Positions 17,675 to 27,827 of a stretch of DNA of 45,699 nt are shown here, in pieces. The DNA is from Bacteroidales bacterium. Its GTDB lineage: Bacteria; Bacteroidota; Bacteroidia; Bacteroidales; UBA932. The first letter of the stretch is position 1, and each line of letters opens with the position of its first letter. Both the position numbers and the translations under genes were made by a program. The stretch covers positions 1-45,699 of the forward strand of contig JAFXNQ010000008.1 in assembly GCA_017529425.1 (NCBI GenBank), in the 5' to 3' direction. The notes under the pieces are model-generated. The model saw only the letters and a list, made by a program, of their open reading frames with translations. It was not told where the DNA came from and did not search any database.

Positions 17675-20600
17675 TTAACGTTCAAACACAGGGACGGAAT
17701 AACCACCTACAGTTTCATATTTCCAATGAAGGAAAGAGGAGTCCGAAGTTGTTGCATTGTTGACCCAATTATTCAATAGGGATAATAGGTCGGTATTATT
17801 AAAGGAACATATTCCATTAGCTCGTATATACCATTTATAAGGATCTTCATAATCAGTCTTATTGGTTGAGCCAATGCCTTTTTCGTTTCCGATTTGACTA
17901 GAGATATCGTACAACCAATATGAATCGCCCACAGAGACATCGCCCCAATAACGCGATGAAGAGTATGCACATTGCGCGTGCCCTACCAACGCGCCACAAT
18001 TTGCGCCTTGTACCGTCGCATTATTTATGCTATTAATAATCATAACATATCCGATATAGGTTTCTTTACCATATGTTCTATTTGTGAAACTGCCGCTCGC
18101 TGAGGCATAACCACATATGCCGCCTGCATATGCTCCATTAACATGACCGTAATTTGCGCAATTCCTAATGTTACAATATACTTTGCGATACATATCGAAT
18201 TTGCTGGTCGTACCTCCATTAGAAGTACAAGATACCTTGCCTATAATTCCACCAGCAGAACCTGATGAAGCGAGCACTTCTCCATAGTTTGCACAATCAT
18301 CAAAATAATAGCTACAATTATCCTGACTAGCTTCTGACCAGTATGAGGTAATCCCACCAACGAGATCTTGTCCGGAAATTGCTCCATAGTTAACACAGTT
18401 ATGTAAATGGTTCCCTCCATATCCAGAAACACCACCGATAAATTTCTGCCCGCTCACATCACAGTAGTTTGAACAGTTTTGAATCATGCCGTCAATAGAG
18501 GCCCCGCATATTCCACCAACATAATTATATCCCGAGACATTGCCTTTCACTGATAAGTTATCAATTGTCCCAGACACTTTTCCGAATAAACCAGCATAAT
18601 CTGCATATATATGACAGTTTATTCCCGAAATGGTATGTCCATCACCCCAAAAGATTCCTGCGAATTCATTATTTGCACTACCTATCGGAGTCCATGATAG
18701 ACCACTCAAATCTATGTTGGAGGATAACTTGAAATGTACCCCAGAATACATAGACCCATTTCTTACATTTTTTGCTAATAGAGCTAAGTGGCTTCCCAAA
18801 CTAATAATAATAGGGTCATTCACCATACCAGATCCTCCCCCAAAAGAATCGGCAATTGTTCCATCCCACAAATCAAAGTCGGTATCGTTAGTGGAAAAAG
18901 AGGATGTTTCCCCATATGCAATCCCTTTCTCGTTTGCCGCATAAGCGCGGATATAAATAGTTGACAGTTCCGGTAAACCGATAATCTTCGCATTTAAACT
19001 GCCGAGTACTTCAACAGTTACTTTGTTATCATATACAGTAGGCGCAGGGGAAACCGACCAACAAAAACCCGCTTCATTAATATGGGCATTACCATCTGAA
19101 ATGATCGATGCACTGACATACGCAGTAGTGCGTCCGACATTATTGATGCTTACTCCTGACACCTCTGGCTTTGTTACGGCTTTGGTCTCAAATGATACGA
19201 CTCCGCTATATGCATATCCCATCGCATTCTTTGCAAAGGAACGTACGAAATATTTAGTCCCTTCTTTTAAAGAGGTGATATTCTTCCCCATCTCTTTCGA
19301 CTGAGGATCACAATTAACCTTATTATCGACAATCGTAGGCTTGGCGACATCTGACCAGCAGAAGCCACATTCAGTTATTTCGCTATTCCCGTCTGAAGTT
19401 ATGGTGCCAACAAAGGTCGCACTTGTCGTTTGAATATTGGAAATAGAAATTGCGGACAGCGTGGGTAGTTTAACTTCTTTAGTGGTCTTAAATGGCTTGT
19501 CCTCTCCATAAAAGACAGAATTATCTGATGTCTTTACATATGCACGGACATAGTACGTGGTTTCTTTATACAAGCCGGTTATGCGGCAGGAGAATGTGTT
19601 ATCCTTTTCAGATGTGGCCACTTGCCTGGAATCGCTAATAGTCGGCATGGCAGCCTTGCCATAGCATATTCCTTTTTCAATTATCGTGTGTCCGCCGGTA
19701 TCGTTGATGACACCGCCGCATGTGGCTGCGTTATGTACGACATCTGTTATCTCTGATGTTGAAACCTTCGCTTCTGTCTTAGATGTAACGAACGTAACAT
19801 CTTCTCCATAGGCCGTTCCCTTTTCATTTGTGGCGTATGCTCGTATGTAATACGTAGTGTGGGACGATAATCCGGTCACATCACTTACAAATGAGGATGT
19901 GGCGTTGGCTTCACCAAGATCAGTATGACCAGCGTTCTCGATAGTGGGTTTAGCCGATGTCCCCCAAACGTGCCCATAGTGAGTAATCTTGTCAACATTG
20001 CCAAGAGTTGTCAATGTGCCCTTAGCCCGGGCCGTAGTTGCAGTAACATTATCTACGGAACCCGTTGACACACCTGGTATAGAAGGAAGCCCGTTGGTCG
20101 TAAAAGAAAGAGTTTTCTCGCTATATGCCAATCCCACACTGTTCTCGGCGTATGCCCTGAAGTAGTACTTTGTCTCCGACTTTAAGTTATTGGCTATGCT
20201 CTCATAAGCTTCAGCTGTCGTACAGTCGCCAAGGTTGGAGAAATTGTCTTCTATTGTGGGCGTTGCATTTTCACTCCAGCAAAAACCGTATCTTGTAATT
20301 CTGTCACTGCCGACGGACATGACAGTCCCGTGAAGAAGCGCAGAATTGTATTTAATATCTGACACAGATTCGACGGTTACCGTAGGTGCCTCGTTAACGG
20401 CAACGTCCATTTTGACCGGAATGGATACTTCGCCGCCATTCGTGGCGAAGACAATACTTGCATCATAATGCCCTGCCGATAATCCTTCCCGTGAAACTAT
20501 CGCCGTGATGTAATCAGTTGTCGTAATTGAACCGTCACTCTTTGACAATGTCAGCCAGTTCTTACTTGATGACGCCGTATAGCGAAGAGAACCGGTGGCC

Positions 20601-21286
20601 GTATTGGTGAGTAATAGCTGCTTGGAGTTTATCAGTGTTCCAAAGTCCAATTCTGAAGGTTCTACGGAAAGCTTTATTCCGTTTACGGAAATTGAGACGA
20701 CAATGGTTGCGCTTCCTCCGTTGGAACCTATCACAAACGACTCGGAATAGTTTCCTTGCTCAAGCTTTGAACGGTCAGCAGTAACAACCAACGTGGACTT
20801 TCCTTTCTCAGTCTCGCCCTTGTCAGGTGAGCATGTTATCCATTCAATATTCTCGCTTACTGTCCATTTAAGGACCCCTTTCCCTGAGTTGTTTATATCA
20901 ATTGCTAGCGTGCTAGTTTCACTACCGAAGCTCAACACATTTGTACTGACAGAAAGAATAGGCTGAATGGGGTTAAGAGCGATTTGAACATTTGAACACA
21001 TGTTCGCTCGAACCATAACCTTCTGAGTTTCGCTCTCATAGTTATCTTTTGTAAAAGAAAGAGTATACTCTTGTGACTCTAGTTCCTCGAAAGAAAAACT
21101 GCCGTCTTTCCCTGTCAGTTGCGAAGATCCGCCTGGTGTCAATGTTACTTTTACTCCGGGAATGGCTTCTTTAGATGTTCCATCCACTACAACTCCGGCG
21201 ATGCTCCCGAGAGTTGATATTTCCGGTTCGCTGCAAGACAAACATAATGAGATAATAGCGAAATAGACGAATGAAAAATGTTTCAT
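17675..21286 (-). CDS. Large modular surface lipoprotein (CarboxypepD_reg, BACON, FN3-like, GLUG)
   Basis: A 1203-residue lipoprotein with signal MKHFSFVYFAIISLCLSC. Modules in order are a carboxypeptidase regulatory-like domain (about 26-100: GSIAGVVVDG, GKDGSFSFEEL), then two BACON-like domains (about 108-300: VSTNVLSFGSETST, IEWITCSPDKGE; VEPSELDFGTL, NWLTLSKSDG). Five fibronectin-III-like modules of about 95 residues follow (about 303-800), each with (G)FCW or similar, PT..DN, TTYYIRAYA and AYGE...F.T. The end is a GLUG-type repeat region (about 830-1150: FKLSSNIDLSGLSWTPIG, YAGLFGKVSGTIDNLSV, NYVGGICG). Such proteins are cell-surface adhesins or glycan binders. Its start is 3 bp from the stop of the DUF5683 gene. 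Confidence 0.85.
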   Translation of the reverse strand: MKHFSFVYFAIISLCLSCSEPEISTLGSIAGVVVDGTSKEAIPGVKVTLTPGGSSQLTGKDGSFSFEELESQEYTLSFTKDNYESETQKVMVRANMCSNVQIALNPIQPILSVSTNVLSFGSETSTLAIDINNSGKGVLKWTVSENIEWITCSPDKGETEKGKSTLVVTADRSKLEQGNYSESFVIGSNGGSATIVVSISVNGIKLSVEPSELDFGTLINSKQLLLTNTATGSLRYTASSSKNWLTLSKSDGSITTTDYITAIVSREGLSAGHYDASIVFATNGGEVSIPVKMDVAVNEAPTVTVESVSDIKYNSALLHGTVMSVGSDRITRYGFCWSENATPTIEDNFSNLGDCTTAEAYESIANNLKSETKYYFRAYAENSVGLAYSEKTLSFTTNGLPSIPGVSTGSVDNVTATTARAKGTLTTLGNVDKITHYGHVWGTSAKPTIENAGHTDLGEANATSSFVSDVTGLSSHTTYYIRAYATNEKGTAYGEDVTFVTSKTEAKVSTSEITDVVHNAATCGGVINDTGGHTIIEKGICYGKAAMPTISDSRQVATSEKDNTFSCRITGLYKETTYYVRAYVKTSDNSVFYGEDKPFKTTKEVKLPTLSAISISNIQTTSATFVGTITSDGNSEITECGFCWSDVAKPTIVDNKVNCDPQSKEMGKNITSLKEGTKYFVRSFAKNAMGYAYSGVVSFETKAVTKPEVSGVSINNVGRTTAYVSASIISDGNAHINEAGFCWSVSPAPTVYDNKVTVEVLGSLNAKIIGLPELSTIYIRAYAANEKGIAYGETSSFSTNDTDFDLWDGTIADSFGGGSGMVNDPIIISLGSHLALLAKNVRNGSMYSGVHFKLSSNIDLSGLSWTPIGSANNEFAGIFWGDGHTISGINCHIYADYAGLFGKVSGTIDNLSVKGNVSGYNYVGGICGASIDGMIQNCSNYCDVSGQKFIGGVSGYGGNHLHNCVNYGAISGQDLVGGITSYWSEASQDNCSYYFDDCANYGEVLASSGSAGGIIGKVSCTSNGGTTSKFDMYRKVYCNIRNCANYGHVNGAYAGGICGYASASGSFTNRTYGKETYIGYVMIINSINNATVQGANCGALVGHAQCAYSSSRYWGDVSVGDSYWLYDISSQIGNEKGIGSTNKTDYEDPYKWYIRANGICSFNNTDLLSLLNNWVNNATTSDSSFLHWKYETVGGYSVPVFER

Positions 21287-21289
21287 TAG

Positions 21290-22162
21290 CTAGAAAGAAT
21301 AAGTTGCAGAAATCCCTACGCCGCCATTGTAATATGTTATAGGTGACATTGAAATTCGGTTGTTCCTAATAATAATATAACTCGCACCCGGGGCGGCCAG
21401 AGCGTCGACTAAATTCCATATATACACTGCCGCAGTACTCCCAATGCAGATATTACGTACAGTTGCGAATTGATTCGCTTTCGCCTGATAAAAACGTATG
21501 ATGTTTGCATCATGCGTCTGACTCATGTATTTCACGTAATCCCTTCTTTGAGTCTCGGCATATACCATTCCTACAGCAGCAACCAGTGTTCCCCCCATCA
21601 TAAAACCGCCTTTTGTATATGACCCTTTGTACATTTGTCCCCAACCAGGAACAATGCAGGATCGCCACATTGACTGGATGCCATAGTTATTCGATACTTC
21701 GATAACCGAAAAATCTGATCTCGTTCCGACTCTTTCTACCGCGTATAAGGCGTAATAATCAAGATTCTGTTTTCCGGATATGCTGACAGTTTTCCAGTAT
21801 TCATCCACGCGTCTCGAATGAATTGGAGCCGCAGAGCCCTCAACTAGTAATTCTATCGAATATTCATCATATCCTGAATAATCTACATGCCCGTCGGAAT
21901 CGTATTTCTGCTTACTCTTATCAGAATACACCTCATTTATGCTTACTTTATCAGTGCGTTCGACATTAGATGCAAGTTCTTTCAATGAATAAGCTCTGGC
22001 ACCGTCAAGAGTAGATGAGGCATCAGTGTGGACAACAACGAAATACATCGTTTGATTACCGGAAGGTGGACTTCCTATCCATTTTGCTCGTGGTGGATTC
22101 CCTGCTGTCGCTGGAATCGTAACAAGCAATACTAGTATAAGGGAACAAAGATAGTTTCTCAT
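21290..22162 (-). CDS. DUF5683-type exported membrane protein
   Basis: A 290-residue protein with signal peptide MRNYLCSLILVLLVTIPATA. The N-terminal 130 residues are a soluble domain (FVVVHTDASSTLDGARAYSL; YDEYSIELLVEG). The C-terminal part has the DUF5683 hallmark SCIVPGWGQMYKGSYTKGG, a hydrophobic hairpin (GGFMMGGTLVAAVGMVYA), a second segment (ICIGSTAAVYIWNLVDALAAP) and a C-terminal beta strand ending in SATYSF. Such proteins are widespread and uncharacterised in Bacteroidota. It lies 4 bp after the LPP20-like lipoprotein gene and 3 bp before the large lipoprotein gene, so the three are tightly coupled and probably form one envelope unit. Confidence 0.75.
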   Translation of the reverse strand: MRNYLCSLILVLLVTIPATAGNPPRAKWIGSPPSGNQTMYFVVVHTDASSTLDGARAYSLKELASNVERTDKVSINEVYSDKSKQKYDSDGHVDYSGYDEYSIELLVEGSAAPIHSRRVDEYWKTVSISGKQNLDYYALYAVERVGTRSDFSVIEVSNNYGIQSMWRSCIVPGWGQMYKGSYTKGGFMMGGTLVAAVGMVYAETQRRDYVKYMSQTHDANIIRFYQAKANQFATVRNICIGSTAAVYIWNLVDALAAPGASYIIIRNNRISMSPITYYNGGVGISATYSF

Positions 22163-22166
22163 CTTG

Positions 22167-22763
22167 CTACTGTTGACCTAAAACCGAAAGTATTCTTTCA
22201 CGGAATTTATCATGGCGCTGGTCAATTCTCGCTCTATCTTCCTGAGAAATGCACTCTTTGACACTTGATTCAATCTGACTTGCAAGTTCTGAATCGGTTC
22301 CCTTATACTCCATACAGACGTAAACAGTGAATTGTCGATTATCTCCGAAATACCTTGAAGTCTCAATTGTATGAGTATTATGCAAAACTTGCTGGGCAAT
22401 CGTAGTGCCATAAGTGTTACCCTCAGCAGATTGATCTGAAACAGATTGACCATCAGCAATACCACCGGCATACTGTTCTAAGGAAACTGCAACTTCTTCC
22501 GTCGCAGCCAGAACTGCCGCCTCAATTTTTCTGGCAAACATCGCTCTTGCTTGAGCTTCTGCCAAACTCGTTGCGGCTGATTCTTTGAAATGCGTGGCCA
22601 TTCCATAAGCTCTGATGGTCGGCTTCTTTTTATAAAGAGAAATACATGTCTCTTCTTCGAGTTTTTGTCCGTAAGGTGTTGTGTTCGATACCTTTTTTGT
22701 AGAACCACAGGAAGTCGCCATAATTAATACAGCCAACAAGGAGAAGATTTTAATGAGTTTCAT
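22167..22763 (-). CDS. LPP20-like lipoprotein, first gene of the envelope operon
   Basis: A 198-residue protein starting at ATG 22763 (MKLIKIFSLLAVLIMATSC, a clear lipobox); the ATG two codons upstream is less likely. The body has IRAYGMATHFKESAATSLAEAQARAM, resembling the LPP20 lipoprotein fold, where Ala/Glu-rich helices pack on a sheet. It ends with a Lys/Arg-rich helix. The gene opens a run of five minus-strand genes with gaps of 4, 3 and 31 bp and a final 8-nt overlap. It lies about 40 nt after the U-tract of the structured RNA described next, so that RNA could be its leader. Confidence 0.75.
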   Translation of the reverse strand: MKLIKIFSLLAVLIMATSCGSTKKVSNTTPYGQKLEEETCISLYKKKPTIRAYGMATHFKESAATSLAEAQARAMFARKIEAAVLAATEEVAVSLEQYAGGIADGQSVSDQSAEGNTYGTTIAQQVLHNTHTIETSRYFGDNRQFTVYVCMEYKGTDSELASQIESSVKECISQEDRARIDQRHDKFRERILSVLGQQ

Positions 22764-22804
22764 CACCATAAACGATTTAAAGTATTCGGCAGGCTCGTAA
22801 TCCG

Positions 22805-22992
22805 AAAAAAAATAAAGAAAGTGCGGGCCTCCATTAACTCTTACTCTCTAACTGGGCTCTGGACTGCCTCTGAATGAATAAGAATGGAAAATGCTCACAC
22901 TTTCTGCTATAAGGTGAGCACAAGCTCATTCTATAGCCAAGTGAGAGCGCTTCACTCTTCCCATTCAGTTGAATTGTCCAGATTCAGTTAGA
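22805..22992 (-). ncRNA. Candidate structured RNA or leader attenuator upstream of the envelope operon
   Basis: On the minus strand, helices abut one another. Positions 22985-22992 and 22976-22982 are perfectly complementary to 22847-22854 and 22858-22864 (8 and 7 bp). 22940-22944 pairs with 22952-22956. 22932-22937 pairs with 22906-22911, enclosing a second 5-bp stem. 22876-22905 pairs with 22816-22846 in a long imperfect hairpin (8 bp at the base, then 5 and 7 bp), followed at once by a T-rich stretch with eight Ts. The first pairing uses the apical loop of the last hairpin, so the two form a pseudoknot or alternative states. It could be a free ncRNA of about 180 nt or an attenuator for the lipoprotein gene 40 nt on. 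No known family is recognised. Confidence 0.5.
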
Positions 22993-23218
22993 AGGAATCG
23001 TTAAACGCTTTCTATATGTAATACTGCGCAAAGTAGCGATGCAAATTTAATCTTTTTTTGTTATCAATGGTGTACACTTAATATTTATATATTGTTCTTT
23101 AATAATGTCGACAAAGAGATGATTGGATGGTATTTAAAACATCCGTTGCGGCTGGTATAAGGGTAAAAGACAACATCTTGTTACGCGACACATCGAGCCG
23201 GAAGGCGGTGCTGATGCT

Positions 23219-24322
23219 ATGATAACTTTGTCTATGCCGATGCAGGCCTTGGCAGATTCTGCTCTCCGTGCCGGGATAGGCGAAGACATGGATATCGCAT
23301 CCGGTTGTGTTGTGGTGATGGAAGTTGCCACCGGTGCTATCAGGGCCATGGTAAACCTTTCCAGAGGGACGATGCCTTATGATTCTGACCGGCTCTGGGA
23401 GCGTTACAACGATGCGATTGCACATTCTTATGAGCCGGGAGAGGTTCTTCAGACCATGACTCTGGCCTCTGTGTTCCGCGACGGGCACCTCCATTCCCTG
23501 AGTACAAAGATGCCAACCAGCCACGGGATTATACCTTATATGAGCCAAGACGCCCGACTGACAAATTATGAGCGTCAATTCAAGACCGACAGCATCTCCG
23601 TTTTGGATGCATTTGCCATATCGTCACACTATAGCATGGCCCGCCTGGCCACAGATGCTTATGAAGAGTCCACAAAGTATTATGCGACAGGCCTCCGGCA
23701 CTTCTGTCTGCCTGCTAAAACTGACATTGGCATTGAGGGACTCGGGGAAGTGGATATTACCAATCCGGAAGGTGCTTACTGGACCGACAGCACTTTGTCT
23801 TGCATGGCTAATGGTAAATGTATCTCTATGGTCCCGATGGACATCTTGTCGTTCTACAACACCATTGCGAACAAGGGACAGATGGTGCAGCCGTACTTAC
23901 TTGAAAAGTATTGGAATAACGGCGACACGACCCTTTGCCACTCCAATGGAGGGGACATCTTGAGACGAGATGTGCTTTCTGGCGGAGTAGCGGATTCGCT
24001 GACCCGGGCCCTGGTGGCCGTCACTGAATCCGGGACCGGATCCGTGCTCAAGGAGGCCCGCTGCACGGTGGCGGGAAAGACCGGGACTTCAAAGCAGGTT
24101 ATGCGAGTTTCTACCGATGAAACAGGACATCCACTGGACCCCTATTGCGATGAGGAAGGCAGATTCCAGACCGCTGCGACATACGCCGGATTCTTCCCTG
24201 CAGAAAGCCCCCGGTACAGCATCATCTGCGTGCTATACTCCCGCCCCTGCAATAAGACTTACTTTGGCGGGACTCTTCCTGCACTTATAGTAAAAGACAT
24301 TGTTGACGGAATAGAACTATAG
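23219..24322 (+). CDS. Degenerate, N-terminally truncated penicillin-binding protein
   Basis: A 367-residue frame covering only the transpeptidase domain of an FtsI/PBP2-type class B protein. The transmembrane anchor and dimerisation domain are missing; homologous sequence (HIEPEGGADAMITL) begins only shortly before the start, and a stop lies near 23132. The KTG motif survives (VAGKTGTSKQ, Lys287). The SxxK serine motif, expected in YEPGS.FK, reads YEPGEVLQ, so the nucleophile Ser and the Lys are replaced by Glu75 and Gln78. The SxN motif reads SSH. It therefore cannot acylate in the normal way. The intact frame over 1.1 kb argues for either recent decay or a retained non-catalytic role. It is convergent with uvrA. 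Confidence 0.75.
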   Translation: MITLSMPMQALADSALRAGIGEDMDIASGCVVVMEVATGAIRAMVNLSRGTMPYDSDRLWERYNDAIAHSYEPGEVLQTMTLASVFRDGHLHSLSTKMPTSHGIIPYMSQDARLTNYERQFKTDSISVLDAFAISSHYSMARLATDAYEESTKYYATGLRHFCLPAKTDIGIEGLGEVDITNPEGAYWTDSTLSCMANGKCISMVPMDILSFYNTIANKGQMVQPYLLEKYWNNGDTTLCHSNGGDILRRDVLSGGVADSLTRALVAVTESGTGSVLKEARCTVAGKTGTSKQVMRVSTDETGHPLDPYCDEEGRFQTAATYAGFFPAESPRYSIICVLYSRPCNKTYFGGTLPALIVKDIVDGIEL

Positions 24323-24329
24323 TTGACCG

Positions 24330-27125
24330 TTACAGCACCTTCTTAAGATACTGTCCGGTGTACGATTCGGGGCAGGCGGCGACTTGTTCCGGGGTGCCGG
24401 AGCAGATTATGGTCCCTCCGGCAGCTCCGCCCTCCGGGCCCATATCCACAAGATAATCCACACTCTTGAGGACATCTAGGTTGTGTTCTATGATTACGAC
24501 TGTATTCCCCTGGTCCACAATTTTCTGGAGCACCTCCATCAGCCGCTTGATATCGTCAAAATGGAGGCCGGTAGTGGGCTCGTCCAGCAGGTAAAGGGTC
24601 TTGCCGGTGCTCTTGCGGGAGAGCTCGTTTGCAAGTTTCACCCGCTGGCTTTCGCCGCCGGACAGGGTGGTTGAGGGCTGCCCCAGTTTGACATATCCGA
24701 GCCCGACATCTTCCATCGCCTTCAGGCGTGGATATATGAACGGATGGGATTTGAAAAATTCGCACGCCTGCGATACCGTCATTTCCAGCACGTCGTTTAT
24801 GTTTTTCCCTTTGTAGCGGACTGCCAGGGTGTCCGGTTTGTAGCGCTTGCCTCCGCACTCCTTGCAGGTGACGTGAGCCGGCGGCAAGAACCGCATCTCT
24901 ATCTCCTGCACGCCCGCCCCCTTGCACGACTCGCAACGGCCTCCGACGGTATTGAAAGAGAACCTGCCCGCCTTGAAACCGCGGATTTTGGCATCCGGAG
25001 TTGAGCCGAACAACTCGCGTATTGCGGTAAAGACATTTATATATGTTGCCGGATTGCTGCGTGGGGTGCGCCCGATGGGCTGCTGATCCACCTCTATCAC
25101 CTTGTCTATGTGCTCCAGCCCCTCCAAAGAATCGTATGGCAGCACCGGATACATAGAGCGGTTCAGTTTATTGCTTAGGATGGGCATCAGCGTCTCGCTC
25201 ACCAGCGAACTCTTTCCGCTCCCGGAGACGCCGCTCACCCCAATCAGGCAGCCGAGCGGCAGCGACAGGGTTACATCCTTCAGGTTGTTGCCGCGCGCCC
25301 CCTTGAGCACCAGAAAGTTTCCGTTTCCGGGACGCCGCACTGCCGGTACCTCTATCGATTTGCGGCCCAGCAGATAGTCCAGCGTGCTTGTAGGCGGGGC
25401 TGACGCGATGTCGGCCGGAGAGCCGTTGTAGAGCAGTTCTCCGCCCAGCTCGCCCGCTCCGGGGCCCAGGTCCACCAGCCAGTCGGCCTGCTCCATTATC
25501 TCGCGGTCGTGCTCCACCACCATCACGCTGTTCCCCTCGTCGCGGAGCTTTTTCAGAGAATCGATAAGTTTATCATTATCCCGCTGGTGCAGCCCTATGC
25601 TGGGCTCATCCAGGATATAGAGTACGTTGACCAGCTTGCTGCCTATCTGTGTCGCCAGCCGGATGCGCTGGCTCTCCCCGCCGGAGAGGGTTGCCGTGGG
25701 GCGGTCCAGCGAGAGATATCCCAGCCCTACCTCCTTCAGGAACCCGACCCTGTCGCCAATCTCTTTCAAAAGCGACGCAGCAATCAGGTTCTGACGCTCT
25801 GAAAGCCGCGCCGGCAGGCCGCGCACCCAGTCATACAGGGTATCGATATCCATAGCCGCCACCTGGGCGATATTAAGACCGTCTATCTTGAAGCATAGCG
25901 ACTCGCTGCGAAGACGCGTACCGCCGCACACGGGGCACACTTTCTCTTCCAGAAAGCGCTCCTTGCGCGCCATCACCTCCTCACTGTCACTATCGGTATT
26001 CATCGTGCGGGCGATAACTCCCTCAAAACTAACCATCTGCTGATTAGACCCCGTTCCTACCCTGAAAAGCTCTTCAGAGCCGTAAAGCAGCACCGACATC
26101 GCCTCCTCGGGGATATCTTCTATGGGAATATTCAGCGAAAAGCCATACTTCTTTGCCACCGCCTCCACCACCTCGAACAGGGAGTTCTTGCGATAGGGCC
26201 CGAGAGGCGCGATTCCTCCCGCCATTATGGAGATATGTGGATTGGGGATAATTTTGTCTGGATCCATGCTGGCCACCTTGCCCAAACCGCCGCAGTGCGG
26301 ACACGCCCCCTGCGGAGAGTTGAAAGAGAAGGTGTGCGGAGCCGGAACGCTGAGCGACATCCCGGTATCGGGACAGACATAATTCTTGCTCAGGAAGCGC
26401 AAGGGACCGCCCCCGTATTCCATTATGGCAATGCTTCCTTTGCCCTGGTTCAAAGCCGTCAGTACCGACGATGAAACCCTGTTACGGCTCCCCTCGTCGG
26501 GGAGCAATTTATCCACCACAAGATATATGAAGTGGGTTTTGTAGCGGTCCAGCGGCTCTATACCGGCCAGGTCGCAGATTTCGCCATCCACAAGCACCTG
26601 AGTATAGCCCTTCTTGACGAGATGGTCAAAAAGGTCCTTATAGTGCCCCTTGCGGCCCGATACCAGCGGTGCCATCAGCAGTATCTTCTGCCCGGCGTAC
26701 TGATTCAGAATCATATCCACAATCATCGCGTCGGAATAGCGCACCATCTCCTTGCCGGTCGCGGGCGAGAAGGCCTGCGAGGCCCGGGCATACAGCAGGC
26801 GGAAAAAGTCGTATATCTCCGTCACCGTGCCGATGGTGGAGCGGGGGTTGCGCCCGGTTGTCTTCTGCTCGATGGCCAGGATGGGACTCAGGCCACGAAT
26901 GTCATCTACATCGGGCCTCTCCAGCATCCCCATGAACTGACGCGCATAGGTGTTGAGGGTATCGACATAACGCCTCTGCCCCTCTGCATAAACGGTGTCA
27001 AACGCCAGCGAACTTTTGCCGCTGCCGCTCACTCCCGTGACCACAACCAGCGCATCCCGCGGTATCGACAGCGAAATGTTCTTGAGGTTGTGCGAACGCG
27101 CACCTATGATTTCAATATGATCCAT
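24330..27125 (-). CDS. uvrA: Excinuclease ABC subunit A
   Basis: A 931-residue protein of full family length that recognises bulky DNA damage with UvrB in nucleotide excision repair. It starts with [19 protein letters not shown]. Two ABC modules are present: Walker [10 protein letters not shown] in each half, LSGGESQR signatures in both ([16 protein letters not shown] and [16 protein letters not shown]), and Walker B LYILDEPS and LYLLDEPT. Zinc-binding motifs are CPHCGG, CPVCGG and the CESCKG...CKECGG pair. It follows the MBL hydrolase by 15 bp on the same strand. A 327-bp copy of its 3' end lies at 9176-9502, which could recombine with it. Confidence 0.98.
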   Translation of the reverse strand: MDHIEIIGARSHNLKNISLSIPRDALVVVTGVSGSGKSSLAFDTVYAEGQRRYVDTLNTYARQFMGMLERPDVDDIRGLSPILAIEQKTTGRNPRSTIGTVTEIYDFFRLLYARASQAFSPATGKEMVRYSDAMIVDMILNQYAGQKILLMAPLVSGRKGHYKDLFDHLVKKGYTQVLVDGEICDLAGIEPLDRYKTHFIYLVVDKLLPDEGSRNRVSSSVLTALNQGKGSIAIMEYGGGPLRFLSKNYVCPDTGMSLSVPAPHTFSFNSPQGACPHCGGLGKVASMDPDKIIPNPHISIMAGGIAPLGPYRKNSLFEVVEAVAKKYGFSLNIPIEDIPEEAMSVLLYGSEELFRVGTGSNQQMVSFEGVIARTMNTDSDSEEVMARKERFLEEKVCPVCGGTRLRSESLCFKIDGLNIAQVAAMDIDTLYDWVRGLPARLSERQNLIAASLLKEIGDRVGFLKEVGLGYLSLDRPTATLSGGESQRIRLATQIGSKLVNVLYILDEPSIGLHQRDNDKLIDSLKKLRDEGNSVMVVEHDREIMEQADWLVDLGPGAGELGGELLYNGSPADIASAPPTSTLDYLLGRKSIEVPAVRRPGNGNFLVLKGARGNNLKDVTLSLPLGCLIGVSGVSGSGKSSLVSETLMPILSNKLNRSMYPVLPYDSLEGLEHIDKVIEVDQQPIGRTPRSNPATYINVFTAIRELFGSTPDAKIRGFKAGRFSFNTVGGRCESCKGAGVQEIEMRFLPPAHVTCKECGGKRYKPDTLAVRYKGKNINDVLEMTVSQACEFFKSHPFIYPRLKAMEDVGLGYVKLGQPSTTLSGGESQRVKLANELSRKSTGKTLYLLDEPTTGLHFDDIKRLMEVLQKIVDQGNTVVIIEHNLDVLKSVDYLVDMGPEGGAAGGTIICSGTPEQVAACPESYTGQYLKKVL

Positions 27126-27140
27126 AGTGGATGTAATACG

Positions 27141-27767
27141 CTATAAAAAAGGATTGTGGAGCTTCTCCTCCTCAATCGTGGTGTCGTGGCCGTGGCCCGG
27201 CAGAAGCCTTGTCGCGGGGGGCATCGGCAGTATCTCGCGCCGAATGCTCTCTATCATCTGGTCGTGGTCGCCTCCGGGGTGGTCGGTACGGCCCACGGAA
27301 CCGCAAAATATGGTATCGCCACAGAACATCAGCCCGTCCGCCGCCAGATACAGGCACACGCACCCCTGGGTGTGGCCAGGGGTCTCAATCACCTCAAACT
27401 GGAGACCTTCCGGGAGGCCAGCGCACTGCGTGATGTCAAGTATCGGCCCGGTATAAGGCTCATACGGGAGTCCCAGCATCTTGCTGAACCCATCCGCCCC
27501 TTCAAAGACCGACTGGTCCTTGGGATGCATAAACACAGGCACCTGATAACGCTGCGCTGCGTCTTGCAACCCGAATATGTGGTCAAAATGGCCGTGTGTG
27601 AGCAATATCGCCTCAACCTGAAGCCCTTCCTGTTCTATGAAACCGGCCAGGCGTTCCTGCTCACGGGAAGTTATTGCACCCGGATCTATTATCACGCACT
27701 GCCGGTTTTCGTTCCAAACGACATACGTGCACTCCCTCAACGGGTTGAAGTAAAAAACCTTGTACAT
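27141..27767 (-). CDS. MBL-fold metallo-hydrolase (glyoxalase II-like)
   Basis: A 208-residue protein. The metal-binding motif THGHFDH lies at residues 57-63, followed by the later ligands in ETPGHTQG, FCGDTIF and the C-terminal LPGHGHDT. This is the hydroxyacylglutathione-hydrolase-like subgroup, with the GDTIF.GS.GR.D signature (GDTIFCGSVGRTDHPGG). The physiological thioester is unknown; such proteins in Bacteroidota are generic thioesterases. It is upstream of uvrA on the same strand and divergent from the deoxynucleoside kinase. A TAATTTTG box (complement at 27772-27779) sits so close to the ATG that a nearly leaderless transcript is possible. Confidence 0.92.
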   Translation of the reverse strand: MYKVFYFNPLRECTYVVWNENRQCVIIDPGAITSREQERLAGFIEQEGLQVEAILLTHGHFDHIFGLQDAAQRYQVPVFMHPKDQSVFEGADGFSKMLGLPYEPYTGPILDITQCAGLPEGLQFEVIETPGHTQGCVCLYLAADGLMFCGDTIFCGSVGRTDHPGGDHDQMIESIRREILPMPPATRLLPGHGHDTTIEEEKLHNPFL

Positions 27768-27827
27768 ACCACAAAATTACAAACTCTTTTGCTAAATTTG
27801 TATGGTAATCAAAAAACAGGGTGCATT

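Noticed and set aside
27156-27827. Long N-terminal extension of the deoxynucleoside kinase
   Set aside because: This part is antisense to the MBL hydrolase gene and would put the P-loop about 230 residues from the N-terminus.
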